NCBI GenBank assembly: GCA_025331445.1
Contig: JAIWNE010000134.1
Span: 1-64,000 of the forward strand
Source of the DNA: Blakeslea trispora
Taxonomy: Eukaryota > Mucoromycota > Mucoromycetes > Mucorales > Choanephoraceae
DNA length: 64,000 bases
Direction of reading: 5' to 3'
How positions within the stretch are numbered: position 1 is the stretch's first letter; each line of letters opens with the position of its first letter. This document shows positions 43,467 through 56,316 of the stretch, piece after piece. The notes under the pieces were generated by a model. The model made no database searches, had not been told where the DNA came from, and saw nothing but the letters and a program-made list of their open reading frames with translations. A program made the translations under genes and the position numbers.

Positions 43467-43710
43467 TTAAGAAAAAGCAAGAAAAGAGTGAACTTTGATG
43501 TTTGGTTGGTCCACCATTGGCATCAATAACTGCTTGGCAAAATGATTTAAATCTCTTTCTGACAACACTTTGGACCGTCCAGGTGATTTGTTTTGCAATG
43601 GTCCGGTTTCCTTAGTTCGGCTGGTAACTCTTTGGACACTGGTACTAGCTACACCAATCATGTCACCTATCTCTGCATAAGAGAAATTTGCTCTGAGCTT
43701 GTAGTTTTGA
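43467..43710 (-). pseudogene. Tc1/mariner N-terminal HTH relic
   Basis: The minus strand reads NYKLRANFSYAEIGDMIGVA, then STSVQRVTSRTKETGPLQNK and SPGRSKVLSERDLNHFAKQ, the typical helix-turn-helix, GRP linker and second helix of Tc1 transposases. It ends at a stop at 43467 after QPNIKVHSFLAFS. The catalytic domain and TIRs are not present. Confidence 0.75.
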
Positions 43711-44945
43711 GTTTCTTAAGAAGTATGTTGAGTTTTACATGGAAAAGTAGATAAAGAATATGAAAAATTCAATCAAAATTTCTGTCCAACACATCTTTTT
43801 TTGTGTGTGTGACTGTACAATCAATACTGATGTCGAGGATATCGCTTATTGTTTCTTTTGATCTCTACAACTAAAAGAGTAAGTAGGATTGTGTCTAATA
43901 TTAAATGTTCTAGTACAGATTATAGTCGTACCCTCGTTTAATGTGCTGGATTCGTTTGTTTGACCGTTGACTATGAAAATGAAGTTTTTGAAGGCAGATT
44001 ATTCTCAATAGAAAAGAAGTCTTAAAGCTTTCATCAATACAGCGCCGTTAGACAAATGAGGAGCCTGAATAGTTAACCTATGGGAGCGAATAAGGTATGC
44101 ATTAAAGAAGCAGGTCATAAGCTTTCACGTTTTTAGGCAGCAACAAAGAAAACGAAGGGTGGAGCGTTTTACGCATTGACCAGGATTTTTAGAGTTGGAC
44201 AAATGTCATTACAAGCCTAGACTTTGCTCATATTCCTTTTAGCTGGCATTAAAGGGAAGGGTGTTTTATTTGAAAAGGACGCATTCCTGATTGGATTGTA
44301 AACAAGTCAATTCTTTCTAACAGCCATGTATGTCTAAAACATCAACACATTTATGGCAAGACAGCGAATAACGTATCAACAATGTGACAGGTAAAGAAGA
44401 CAATAAGAATGAACTGTTATTCAATGTCCTAAATGTATAATATAAAAACAATGCATCTGCCCCCCCCCCTTTTTTTTTTCTCTCTCTCTTATGTTTGCAT
44501 TGGCGCGAAAAGAAAATTATGCCTATAATCTACACACATTTTGCCAGTCAAACGATTAATACGAGAGACACAGTCAAAGGTATGCTTTTCACTGGCGAAT
44601 TCATCATTTAGGTACATCCTTTCACTTTTGACTATGCTCTTTCTCCAGGTCAACTAGACCAACAATACAAAGGAAAAAAACAAGTCTGTCAAGTTTAATG
44701 ATTAAAGTCATTCTAATAAAGAAAATCGCGTTTCTTCTTTGTTCCAATGGAAAATAACCTCTTTATTGAATTTCATAGTTTAGTCCAGACCTTTTATTTT
44801 GAAACTAATTTATATCCCAGCATTTTTTCTTTTTTAAACGCGCACACACACACACACACACACATATCTCTTTATTGATACACAGGAAAACTATCTCTTC
44901 TTTTTCTTCTCTTTTGTTTAGGTTTCTCTTATTTTATAAAATAAC
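43711..44945. other. Spacer at the border between the transposon-rich and gene-dense regions
   Basis: No gene found. Contains a C9/T9 run at 44461-44480, a (CA)n microsatellite at about 44842-44864 and a pyrimidine-rich leader (44893-44930) before the ELL-like gene. Confidence 0.5.
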
Positions 44946-46701
44946 ATGACTGGTCATGAAAAGATGATAAACCTCAAGCTTACTGCTGAGACGATGGCCA
45001 AACTGACAAAACAAAAGTCAATAGTGATGGAGAGCATAAAGCCAGGCATACTTGTAACCTCACAGAATTTCCTTATATAAAAAGAAACTCATGTGTTTTC
45101 TATTAGGAATTAGTCTTGGATGATACTCGAATAAGGATAGATACAAACACAATAAAGAAACCAACAGAAGCCATTTATTACAATAACAATTCCAGTACAC
45201 TTCATTATCTAGGGGATGCTATGGCTGCTACCACTAGCATCAAAAAAGTGCCTAATAAAAAGGTAGCAGAACAAGACACAATAGCCAGACGAATCGAATT
45301 GCTTGATATACCCTCTTCTGCCGAAAAACCCGTTCAAAAAAAACCATCCAAAAAGACGATACCACCACCCGTACCCACTTCCATTACACCACCAGTCAAA
45401 CCTTTTTCACCTACACCCAGTGAATTGAAATACCCTATTCGAGTTCGCATCCTTCAACGTTTAGCTTTACAGCCTCGATCTTTGATCGAACTCGTCAAAT
45501 CCTTAAATCGAAAGCAACCAGAGAAATGCGAACAACTGGAAGTCAAGCGTATTCTTGAGACAGTAAGACATGCTTAGTATTGTATTTTATCATCTGCTAA
45601 CCGTCTCTTTAGGTGGGCATTCCTATCAAGAAAGATGATCGAAAAAAGTTCTGTTTAAAGCCTAATCTCTATAAAGAGATTCAGATCTGGGATTGGCCTT
45701 TTTATTCTCAAGCAGAGAAACAGACTGTGGCTGATAATGCAAAAGAAGCCTATGATCTACTACTACAACAAGGCCTAGAGACAGATCGATCCAATCTCTA
45801 TCATCTTGATTCCCCCTATAAGCCCAAGAGTCCCACGATCACTAAAAAGAGTTCACCTATCATACAGCGTAAACCAACACCACAACAATCACAGCCACCA
45901 CCACCACTACCACCACTACCACCACTACCACCACCACCACAGCAACAACAGGTGTTGGAGAAGGGAAAAGGACGGTCTACACCACTTGCGCCTCCTTCCC
46001 CTTCTACACCTCAATCAGAGAAATTATCACCACAGACAATCAAATCAAGACCTCCTGCCACACCTCTTGCCTCTCAACATCTGAAGCCTTCTTCAGCCAA
46101 CAAGAAATATACACCTCCATCCAAACCATTGTTATCTGTCAATGAAAAATCATTGACTCCTATGAAACGAAAGATAGAAGAAGGTAAGCAATAGATGCTA
46201 TTGTTATCCATCCCTATTCATCTTTCTCTTTTTCTTCTACTAGATACACCCATTCGAGATAGCCTCACTGTTCCCTCTACCAAAAAGAGACCAGATACCA
46301 AACCTATCAAGACCATCCCACAGCCAATTCAGCCTATCAATATCAAAAGTCAACGCTTATTTGATGCTTATTGTCACAACTATGTGCATGCCCGTACTGA
46401 CTATAGTCGAATCAAGAAGTTCTTTAAACACCATTTTCCTCATTATATCAAGGCATTAGAGACAACCTTGCCTCCCAAGGGAACCAAGCGTTCCTATTAT
46501 GATCTCAAGGTAGAATATCAGGGGATGGTCAAGGCAAACTATCTAAAGCAGCAGCATCAGACTGAAGAAGGCCTAAAAGAGGCAGAGAGCTTCCTGATTG
46601 ACTGTAATAATAAGCGAAGAAGGCTAAACTATATGTGGGCCTCTATCAAACAAAACATAGATCAACATCATTATCGAATTCCCAAAACTTTACTGACTTA
46701 A
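44946..46701 (+). CDS. ELL-like RNA polymerase II elongation factor
   Basis: Exons 44946-45053, 45107-45562, 45613-46183 and 46244-46701; 1593 nt, 530 residues. The ELL fold is visible at about residues 145-230: YPIRVRILQRLALQPRSLIE, then VGIPIKKDDRKKFCLKPNLY and QIWDWPFYSQAEKQT, as in ELL/Ell1. The middle is Pro/Ser/Lys-rich with a (CCACCA)n-coded Pro run. The last about 115 residues (LFDAYCHNYVHARTDYSRIK to the end) fit the occludin/ELL C-terminal helical domain. ELL stimulates transcript elongation by Pol II. It converges with FCP1, and the two stop codons overlap by two bases (46698-46701). Confidence 0.9.
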
Positions 46702-48438
46702 TAAACACGCTTTATTCTCTTTTGTGACCGTGTATCTTCATCATCATCATCATCATCATCATTATCTTCTTCTTCTTCTTCATGATCACTGTGACTGTCT
46801 AGTTTGTCTGATTCGGATAACTCGGCACCTAACCAATCCTCTATCTCATCCTCACTAGAATGATCATTGTCTTCTTCTTCTTCTGATGCCATCAAGATAG
46901 CATCCACTTCATCATCTTCCCAATTAAAACCTAATCCATCATCAAAATCCAATGAAGCCTCTTCGGGATTCTCTACCTCAGATGTGTTGGATCCTTCTCG
47001 CTTTGTATGAGGTATCAAGAACTGTGTCTCATCTTGTCTTTTCCAATGCCAGATGGAACTGGTAAGCCAGGTTGGATAGACAATGTGGATATGCTGGTAT
47101 CGAATGGCTGTGTTGAATTTATTGGTTCCAGGCTAAATAGCATGAGTTTATGTTGATTGTTTTGTTCTATCACTTACAGAAGCAGCTATCAGATGGGTTG
47201 CTTTGCCTGTAAGGTCTTCAAAGCATTTAGCACCAAAAGAGGTAGCCATTCTCCAGATAGAAGAATCTTGAGGTTTTGTCTGAAGTGGAATGACACCCGA
47301 GAATACAATATGGCAGTCTCGGAGGATCGTTGATTTCAACTGGCTAAGGATGGTGGCTGCATTCGGTTTAGCCTGGTTATCTTGTTCATATTGTTGATAA
47401 TAGTGTGTATGAATGTTGATTAAGATCTAAAGAGAATGTTAATCTCTAACCCGATATAAGCATCTCTTTCTAACCTCTTGAATCACTGTTAATATGGCAT
47501 CATCATCATTTGGATTAGGGATATAGTTGGGTCGATCTAGTACTTGGGAGACAGGCTCCTTGGGTGAAGGTGGTTTATTTACAGTATCATCAGAGGGGGC
47601 AATGATGACAGGTGAATTGGTAGGTGCATTGATATCGCCAATCCCATAAAAGAATTCGTAAGGCTTGACTTGGATCAAATGAGGTGAATGATCCCAGACG
47701 TCAGCGCGATCATCCAGAATGACCACTTTGGATTGATCTGAAGGAAAGAGTCGTTCCAGGTATTTCTTGGTGGTACTTTTATCCTTATTCTCATCACGTG
47801 TCAAGATACGATCTTGAAATAGACTGCCATCAGGATCAATCTCTTTAGCTACTGCAGTTGCATAAGATCGTGTACCCATTGTATAGACATGCATTTCATA
47901 GTATTTTGACATGGTCTTTAAAAAGGCATCTAATCCGGGCCTATTACAGAATTAGAAGGTGTTCTTTATTATCATCCTGTTTGTCTTTACCTTAGTTTAA
48001 TGGTATATTTATTCATACTACCATCCAATGAGAATGTGCGTAGATCCTTGACTTGATCTCTATGTTCCTTTGTCCTTTGTTCATCTACCCAGTTAGCAAT
48101 ATTGGGTTCCCAAGTGGCATGCAACACAGTCTGATCCAGGTCGACAATCAACGAAAGCTTCTTTTCTTTCAACAACCGTTCTCTATCTTGCTTTTCAAGA
48201 CGTTCTGCTTCCTAACAACAAACATGAGCTTATGGTTTGATAGGTGCTGTTAATAAACATACCACTAAACTAACAGTGATGCCTGTGGTATTATGTGTCA
48301 TGTTGATATGATCTTTAGAACTAGAGATGGAAAGTTAATTATTGTTACTGTTTGTTATTCACTGCTTTACCCTGTGTCTACAGTTTGACCACAAATAGCA
48401 CACAGGCCTTCAAATATCATTTCATGAAGACAGGTCAT
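46698..48438 (-). CDS. FCP1: RNA polymerase II CTD phosphatase FCP1
   Basis: Exons 48438-48371, 48320-48263, 48211-47991, 47940-47475, 47426-47178 and 47132-46698; 1497 nt, 498 residues. Dephosphorylates Ser2/Ser5 of the Pol II C-terminal repeat. Seen: Cys motif CLHEMIFEGLCAICG, INMTHNTTGITVS, catalytic LSLIVDLDQTVLHATW (DxDxT), MHVYTMGTRSYA, KVVILDDRADVW, a BRCT region (HIVFSGVIPLQ ... GAKCFEDLTGKATHLIAAS ... VYPTWL) and an acidic tail (46700-46800, (GAT)n-coded Asp run). The usual N-terminal biotinyl-like segment is not seen. An upstream exon may exist before 48438, but an in-frame stop precedes this ATG and no good junction was found, so the start is uncertain. Confidence 0.92.
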
Positions 48439-48805
48439 TGCATCGAATCACTTGTAAAAAAAAAAAAAGAAAAGAAAAGAGAGAGAAAAAAAACATTGAA
48501 GCTCAGGTTCTTTCTGGAAGAGAAAAAGACAGATCACATGACTTTGAATGAACATCATCTCGGACGATAGAACGGATTTGCAAGCATGTTTCAGGTGCAT
48601 GATATCAACTGATGAAAGCAAATGTCATCCTGCTTAAGGATGCCGCAAGAAATACCGGGTAAACATAAATCATTAGAAAAAAAAAAGAAAAGGGTTTGAT
48701 TTCTTGCTTTTTTTTTTTTTTTAATCTTTATTATCTATGTTTCATCCACCTTGTTTTAGACTAAGGTAAATTCATGATTTGTGTCAATCAATTACTCATT
48801 AAATC
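48439..48805. other. Spacer between FCP1 and the velvet gene
   Basis: Divergent promoter region with homopolymer T/A tracts at 48453-48500 and 48676-48722. It could hide a first FCP1 exon (a minus-strand piece near 48600 is open) but none is supported. Confidence 0.35.
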
Positions 48806-49793
48806 ATGGTTAGACAATTTCATCTCAAAATACGCCAACAGCCAATTCAGGCACGCTCAAGTACTGCTCAAGATAAAGGTAAGCAATAACACTAGAGAGA
48901 CTTTCTTTTAGCTTACCTATTGACATTTAGATCGTCGCCCGCTTGATCCTCCTCCTATCATACAAATCTTGTTTAATACGCTTGATGACCAGTAAGCACA
49001 TACACACACACAAAAAAAAGAGAGGATTTTCTTATCTATATTATTTTATAGAAATGATTTACAAAACCCCTATGTCTTTATGTCAGTCAGTTTGGTAGAT
49101 TCAGATAGGCTACCCATCAGATCATCCTATGGCTTATCAGGTCAAACATGTTCTTCCATGTACAAGCTAAAAGACATGAACAATCAAGGTAATTCAATCA
49201 AATCATCCATATAGCTCTTTAATCAACAAAAAAGCTATCTAGATGGAGGTTTCTTTGTGTTTGGTGATATTTCAATCAGAAGGGAAGGTTATTTTCGATT
49301 GAAATTCTCGGTATTTGAATTATCAGTAGAAGGAGCTATCCATAGACAATCCATTTATTCCAATGTATTTCAAGTCTATTCAGCAAAGACCTTTCCCGGT
49401 CTGTTGGAATCTACCTTTCTGTCCCGGTCTTTTTCGGATCAAGGTGTCCGTTTACGTATCAGAAAAGAACATTGTATTCAACTGTAAGTGATTTCTTCAA
49501 AAGGCCCCCCCCCTCAGATTCTCTTCATTGATGATTTTTTTTTTAGTAAACGAAAACCAGTCTCGCAACCACAATCATTGTCTCATCGCCCACTCTATCC
49601 TTGGGCCTGTGTTCATTGCTATGATAGAATCCATCCTTACAAACCATTCAAGAAACATCACCCTCCCCTTCCTCCTTTACCTTCTCTTTTTAAAACAAAA
49701 GAAACAGTCCATCTTCCACCTATTCAATCGTTGATTGAAGTAGATGCTGCAGTAGCCATGATACAACTTGCATTCAAGCCAATTCAGTCATGA
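48806..49793 (+). CDS. Velvet-domain regulator
   Basis: Exons 48806-48878, 48931-48991, 49052-49188, 49243-49483 and 49547-49793; 759 nt, 252 residues. Velvet proteins are fungal DNA-binding regulators linking light, development and secondary metabolism. The velvet fold covers nearly the whole protein: [98 protein letters not shown] and [12 protein letters not shown]. The C-terminus is short and Pro-rich ([10 protein letters not shown]). It is closest in plan to the small VosA/VelB/VelC types; which one cannot be told. It converges with the EngB-type gene, with 15 bp between stops. Confidence 0.93.
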
Positions 49794-49808
49794 TAAAATA
49801 AAAATCTA

Positions 49809-50906
<1,098 letters not shown>

Positions 50907-51007
50907 TGGAATAATAATAAAAAAAAAAAGAAGAGAAATGGAATGACTTGCATAAAAATTCACCGGGGGTTCTTTTTTCTTTTTTTGTGTTTTTTTTTTT
51001 TTTGAGT
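50907..51007. promoter_or_regulatory. 101-bp bidirectional promoter between two organelle-type GTPase genes
   Basis: The start codons of the EngB-type gene (50906, minus) and MSS1 (51008, plus) are separated by 101 bp. This holds a T-rich block (50970-51004), an A-rich block (50918-50932) and a short CACCGGGGG core (50961-50969). No TATA box is visible. Confidence 0.55.
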
Positions 51008-52729
51008 ATGATGTTGTCAAGATCTAAACTATTCACTCGATTTTATGCTACCACGATTCGACCACAAACGATTTATGCACTTTCATCATCACCTGGAAAG
51101 GCAGGTGTAGCTGTTATTCGAATATCAGGCAAAAATGCAAAAGAGGTAATAAAACAAGAATAAAATAGAAAAATAATATAAAGAAAGAACCAGTTGAATT
51201 TAGTGTATCACAAGTATGACTTTACCATCTCAATCGAAAAGTATTACAGATCCTCGACAAGCTTATTTTCGACGTATTCGGCATCCTTTTTCGGGAGAAG
51301 TGTTGGATAGAGGACTTGTCCTTTGGTTTCCCGGGCCCAACAGTTTTACAGGTGAAGATTCAGTTGAATTACAGATTCATGGTGGAAATGCGGTTGTCAA
51401 AAGTGTGTTGGATGCTTTACACAGTATTCCTGATTTCCGTATGGCAGAACAAGGTGAATTTGCTAGAAGGTAAAGACATAGAAAGAGAAAAACCTAAATT
51501 AAACTATCATCCAAATAGAGCATTTGATAATGACAAGTTGGATTTAACCGAGTTGGAAGGTTTGGCTGATTTGTTGAATGCAGAGACAGAAGTACAGAGA
51601 AAACTGGCTTTGCGTCAAGCAGAAGGAGGCTTAAGGATTCCTTATGAACAATGGCGAGAACAGATTATTCAATGCATGGCTACGACTGAAGCCGTGATTG
51701 ATTTTGGTGAAGATGAAAACATAGAAGAAGGTGTGATGGACGAAGTCATGGATCAGGTCAAGTCACTTTATGCATCCATAGCCTCTCATTTGGATGATCA
51801 GCATGTGGGTGAATTGGTGCGTAATGGGATTCAGGTGGCCATTGTCGGTCCACCCAATGCCGGAAAGAGTACCCTGTTGAACCGATTGGCCAAGAGAGAA
51901 GCAGCGATTGTGTCTGACATACCAGGTACCACAAGAGATGTCGTTGAAGTCAAGCTGAACTTGGGCGGTTATCCTGTCATTGTGTGCGATACAGCCGGAT
52001 TAAGAGAATCGAATGATTTGGTTGAATTGGAAGGGATCCGAAGAGCAAGGCAAAAGTAAGTCTTTTTTTTTTTTAAAGGGACTGCCTGTAGGATGAAACA
52101 AACCCCATTTGTTTTTTTCAGAGTAGCATTGGCTGATATTCGAATTTGTTTGATCTCCCTGGAAGAAGGTCTGGCTTTGGATCCTGTTGTGAAAGAAGTG
52201 ATCGATAAAGACACTTGTGTCATTTTAAACAAACAAGATGTGGTAGTCAACCAACAGCAACTGGATGCTTGGGTTGAAACGATTAAAAAGGAAACTGGTG
52301 CCAATAGGGTCTGGAGCATGAGTTGTGAAACAGGTCAGGGTGTTTCTGTGTTTCTGAATGAAATGATAGACATTTTAAAATCAAAGTAAGAAATCTACAG
52401 GTGTTTTCTCAAGATAACTAATATTTCTCTCTCTAAAAAAAAAAAAGATATGATGACTCAATAGCCAACCCAGTCTTAATCACTCAAGCTCGTCATAGAG
52501 AACACCTTGAAGATTGTATTGCTTACCTTGATACTTTTAAAAGTAAGGATGATCTATTTATCACACACATCAAGACTTATGCTTTATTCTAGATATGCCA
52601 GAGAGTGATATTGTGTTGGCTGCTGAAGAGTTAAGACAGGCAGCAAATGCACTCGGTAGAATTACGGGTAAAATTGATGTTGAAAATGTACTTGATGTTT
52701 TATTTGGTCAATTTTGTATTGGAAAATAA
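51008..52729 (+). CDS. MSS1: Mitochondrial tRNA modification GTPase (MnmE/TrmE)
   Basis: Exons 51008-51145, 51204-51469, 51519-52055, 52122-52385, 52448-52542 and 52593-52729; 1437 nt, 478 residues. With MTO1/GidA it installs the 5-carboxymethylaminomethyl group on wobble U34 of mitochondrial tRNAs. N-terminal presequence-like [17 protein letters not shown], then the folate-binding domain ([49 protein letters not shown]). G domain inside the helical domain: [35 protein letters not shown]-terminal FGQFCIGK carries the CxGK motif. A second ATG directly follows the first. Followed 97 bp downstream by the Vam7-like gene. Confidence 0.96.
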
Positions 52730-52826
52730 AAAACATGCGGGCTTGAAAATCATCATCGTATCTGACGCAACTTTTCTTTTTTGATTTATTTTCTCTCTTT
52801 TCTTTCTAATAAATCCATTCTAACCT

Positions 52827-54029
52827 ATGACTGAAATCATTCAAGCAATTTTTATAAGAGAGACACAGATACGAAGTATACCCAAACCCCATGTGGTCTA
52901 TAAAGTAGAAGTTCATGCAGCTGTTCGTAACTGGGTTGTATGGAAGCGATACTCAGAATTCAGCAAGTTGGATGCTCAGTTTCGTAGCATCTTTCCTAAA
53001 CAGCCTACACCTACCAAGCTACCAGGCAAGCGTTTCTTTCCTTCTACCTTCTCAGACCCTGAAAAGATTGAAGAGCGACGACAGGGACTAGAGGATTATT
53101 TGCGTGGTATTCTCAGCAGTCGGGATGATCGTTGGCGCCTGACAGACGTCTGGAAAGAATTTCTGGCTATCCCCACTGGACGTTCACTGGATGCCTCTAC
53201 AGCCTATACGTCTGAAAGTTGGTTGGATGAATATACCACGATGCTCGATACTTCCCGAGAGATCCGATCGTTGATCAACAAGAAATCCACCCATATGGCT
53301 CGTCATGAAATCTCCGCTTCTCATAACTGTACAGTTCAGGCCAAGAAGTTGTTGATGAATCTATCCAGTCGACTCTCTAATCTGGAGGCTGGTTTGGCCG
53401 GTTTGGCCTCTATCACGGCAGAGGGTGAACTGAGACGTCGACAGGACATGTTGGCCAGCTTAAAAGATGAAAAGGATACATTGCTCAAGTTGGCAAGTAC
53501 AGGACGACAACAAGATCAAGATTTACTCTACAGCACCACTCAACATACCCAAACAACACTCTCAAATGATACAAAACAACAATACCAAATCAGTCACCGA
53601 GCAACTAATAATAAATATTTGGATGACCGAAAGTCTCTTTTTTACGGGGATGAAACTGTCAACTATGGTTTCCCCGCTCAACCTAACGATAAGACGACAA
53701 TGAAAGAAGCACCTAAACGAGCCAATACCATTGGTCATGGTCGTGCTTTTGGTTCTGCCTTTAGACAGCAACAAAAGGCTCAAGAAACAGAAGTCACGCG
53801 AGGGCTTGATAATGAAGGTTTAGTGGTGCACCAGCAACAATTGATGGACGATCAAGATCAACAAATACAGCAATTTAGTGCTATTTTGGCTAGACAGAAA
53901 CAATTGGGGATTTCTATAGGCCATGAACTTGAAACACAAAATCAAATTCTAGATGAATTGGATGCTGATGTCGATCGAACACAAACTAAGCTCAAGTTTG
54001 CAAACAAAAAACTTCAAAAAATTAAATAA
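52827..54029 (+). CDS. VAM7: PX-domain Qc-SNARE, Vam7-like
   Basis: 400 residues, intronless. PX domain at about 1-115: VYKVEVHAAVRNWVVWKRYS (the RYSEF phosphoinositide-binding motif), PTKLPGKRFF and EERRQGLEDYLRGIL. A long helical and low-complexity middle follows (about 130-320, with LLMNLSSRLSNLEAGLAGLA). The C-terminal SNARE helix at about 335-400 (QQQLMDDQDQQIQQFSAILA ... GHELETQNQILDELDADVDR) carries the central Gln layer, and there is no transmembrane anchor. This is the plan of yeast Vam7, the vacuolar Qc-SNARE that binds PI3P and HOPS for membrane fusion. An alternative would be another PX protein, but PX plus Qc-SNARE without anchor is quite specific. Confidence 0.92.
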   Translation: MTEIIQAIFIRETQIRSIPKPHVVYKVEVHAAVRNWVVWKRYSEFSKLDAQFRSIFPKQPTPTKLPGKRFFPSTFSDPEKIEERRQGLEDYLRGILSSRDDRWRLTDVWKEFLAIPTGRSLDASTAYTSESWLDEYTTMLDTSREIRSLINKKSTHMARHEISASHNCTVQAKKLLMNLSSRLSNLEAGLAGLASITAEGELRRRQDMLASLKDEKDTLLKLASTGRQQDQDLLYSTTQHTQTTLSNDTKQQYQISHRATNNKYLDDRKSLFYGDETVNYGFPAQPNDKTTMKEAPKRANTIGHGRAFGSAFRQQQKAQETEVTRGLDNEGLVVHQQQLMDDQDQQIQQFSAILARQKQLGISIGHELETQNQILDELDADVDRTQTKLKFANKKLQKIK

Positions 54030-54223
54030 ACTTTCTATAAATAACTTTTTTTTTTTTTTTTTTATTTTATTATTATTTTATTTTATTTTTCGCCTTCTTT
54101 TTTTTTCGCCTTTTTTTTTTCTTTTTTTCTCTCTTTTCTTTTTTTTTTCTTGATATAAACACGTCTATCACAACTTCTATCAATTTAGAATTATTACATA
54201 GACCAGTTCATTAGATACAATAG

Positions 54224-55365
54224 ATGGATCTCACAAAGCAACAACACAATAACACGAATTCGACTACCAAAACTCATTCAGCACCTGGCTTTGAGTTGGG
54301 TGTATGTGAAGACCGCAACAAACGTTGTCGTAGAACCATGGAAGACGCTCATAGCTTTGTCTTTGATTATATGGGTGTACCTCGTCAAGGATTCTTTGCT
54401 ATTTTTGATGGTCATGCTGGTAAAGCAACTGCAGAATGGTGTGGAGCCAATTTCGATAAAGTAAGTTTGTTTCCAACAAAAAAAAAAAGAAAAAGAAAGC
54501 GAGAAAAAGGAGGGGGGGGGATGAGTCAAAAAGAAGTGATTGTTGAAAGAGGGTTTTGAGTATTAAGATTGTTTTATTGAAACAATAGGTTCTTGAAAAG
54601 GCTATTAAAACAAGTACAGAAGAAGAGACAGTGCCGGAAATCTTAAACAAGGCTTTTTTGGCTGTTGATGAGGAAGTGAATCAATTAGAAGGCAAGTTCT
54701 CTGGTTGTACTGCTATTGTTGCATTTGTAAAAGTAGTGGGTGATAAGGTTTGTTTATAAAGAAAATTATACTTTGTGTGACCAAATGAGTCCTAAGAATA
54801 CGCCTCTCTTTTTCTTGTATTAGCGAATTCTATATACTGGTAATGTGGGTGATGCCCGTGCTGTTTTGAGGTAAATAATGATAGATAAAAGCTGGATGTA
54901 TCCTGAATTGATCTTTACAACAAAAATTAGTCGTCAAAACAAAGCAGTTCGACTTTCATACGACCATAAAGGATCTGATTCTCAAGAAGCAAAACGTATT
55001 ATGGATCTAGGCGGATTTATGATGAACAACCGTGTCAATGGTGTTTTGGCTGTCACACGATCTCTAGGTGACAGTGTTATGAAGGAATTTGTGGTTGGTA
55101 ATCCTTTTACGACCGAAACTGAATTAGGTCCAAATGATGATTTCTTGATTTTAGCTTGTGATGGAGTAAGTAGAAAACAGAGTGAGAAAAAGATTTAACT
55201 GACTTGTTTTCTTTTCAGTTGTGGGATGTTTGTGATGATCAAGACGCAGTTGATCTTATTAAGGACATAAAAGATCCACAAATAGCCAGTCAAAAATTGC
55301 TGGATCATGCCCTTGCCAACTTTAGTACAGACAACTTGAGTGTTATGGTCATTCGCCTCAAATAG
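54224..55365 (+). CDS. PP2C-type protein phosphatase
   Basis: Exons 54224-54460, 54589-54747, 54824-54870, 54931-55165 and 55219-55365; 825 nt, 274 residues. Mg/Mn-dependent Ser/Thr phosphatase with the standard motifs: [86 protein letters not shown] and [10 protein letters not shown]. Metal-binding Asp residues are all present. The short length and lack of a tail resemble yeast Ptc1, a regulator of HOG/cell-wall MAP kinases, but paralogue assignment is uncertain. Preceded by a long T-rich leader (54040-54150). Confidence 0.95.
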
Positions 55366-56316
55366 GTGGATAGCCAAACATTTCACACATGTACGCGTCC
55401 ATGTTTTTCTTTTTCTAATCCAAAAAAAAGGACAAAATTTCCCCTCCCCCCTTATTTTCTTTTTTCCCTCCAATTTGATCTTCGTTAATACTGTCATTAT
55501 TACTTATAATCCATTTCTTTTTCTCTCCCCTCTTTTTTTTTTTTCTATATTGGTTATTATTATATTTGTACACTAAATGCTTACTTTACCTATTGTTTAT
55601 TTCTCTAAATTCAAGTTACACAAAAAATGAAGCGCTTAGGCCTGTACACTATTTTCGGAAAATTTATAAAAAAAAAATTAAAACATCGCTCATGAACAAT
55701 GTTTGTTTATTAATAGTAAAGTGAACATAAACAAGTGTTTTATTTGAAGCTGTCTTTAAGTGTTGATAGAGGATAACCAGGAATCTCTTAAAGATCGCTA
55801 ATCAAAACTTTGTTGCAAGCATCTCATATTCTCGCTATCATTGTCTTTTTTTTTCTCAACTTTTTCTCTCTTGTGCAATTGACAGCAAAATCAAAGTAAT
55901 GACTAATCCCAGTACCACCATAAGTCTTCTCAAGTACTGGTGAAGAGCCGCCGACAGTTTTCTTTTTTCAATTCTTGCTTGCATTTTAGACTTTTGGATG
56001 TCTGACTCTAGCACTTACTACACCATTATCTACCAACTAAAGTGCATACAATCAACCTGAGCTCTGTAACCAACATGATTCTCTAATTAGATGACTTTAT
56101 TGATTATTCATATGTCAGAAAAATAAGAGATCAACAGTCGATACTTTGATTATAATTCCCTTGTAATTTAGCAATTGATCATAATGAGAAAGAAAAGAAT
56201 GAGCTTTTCAGAGTTTGTTTGTATGCAACATTATCAAGCAACATTGAAGAGCAATGTAACCAGTCTTCTATACTAGGAAGTCGAATAATGTTGCCTTGCT
56301 TCAAGCTCTATCTGAG
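55366..56316. other. Spacer
   Basis: PP2C 3' flank with C- and T-rich tracts, then A+T-rich sequence with no gene. The right border is where LINE similarity begins. Confidence 0.45.
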
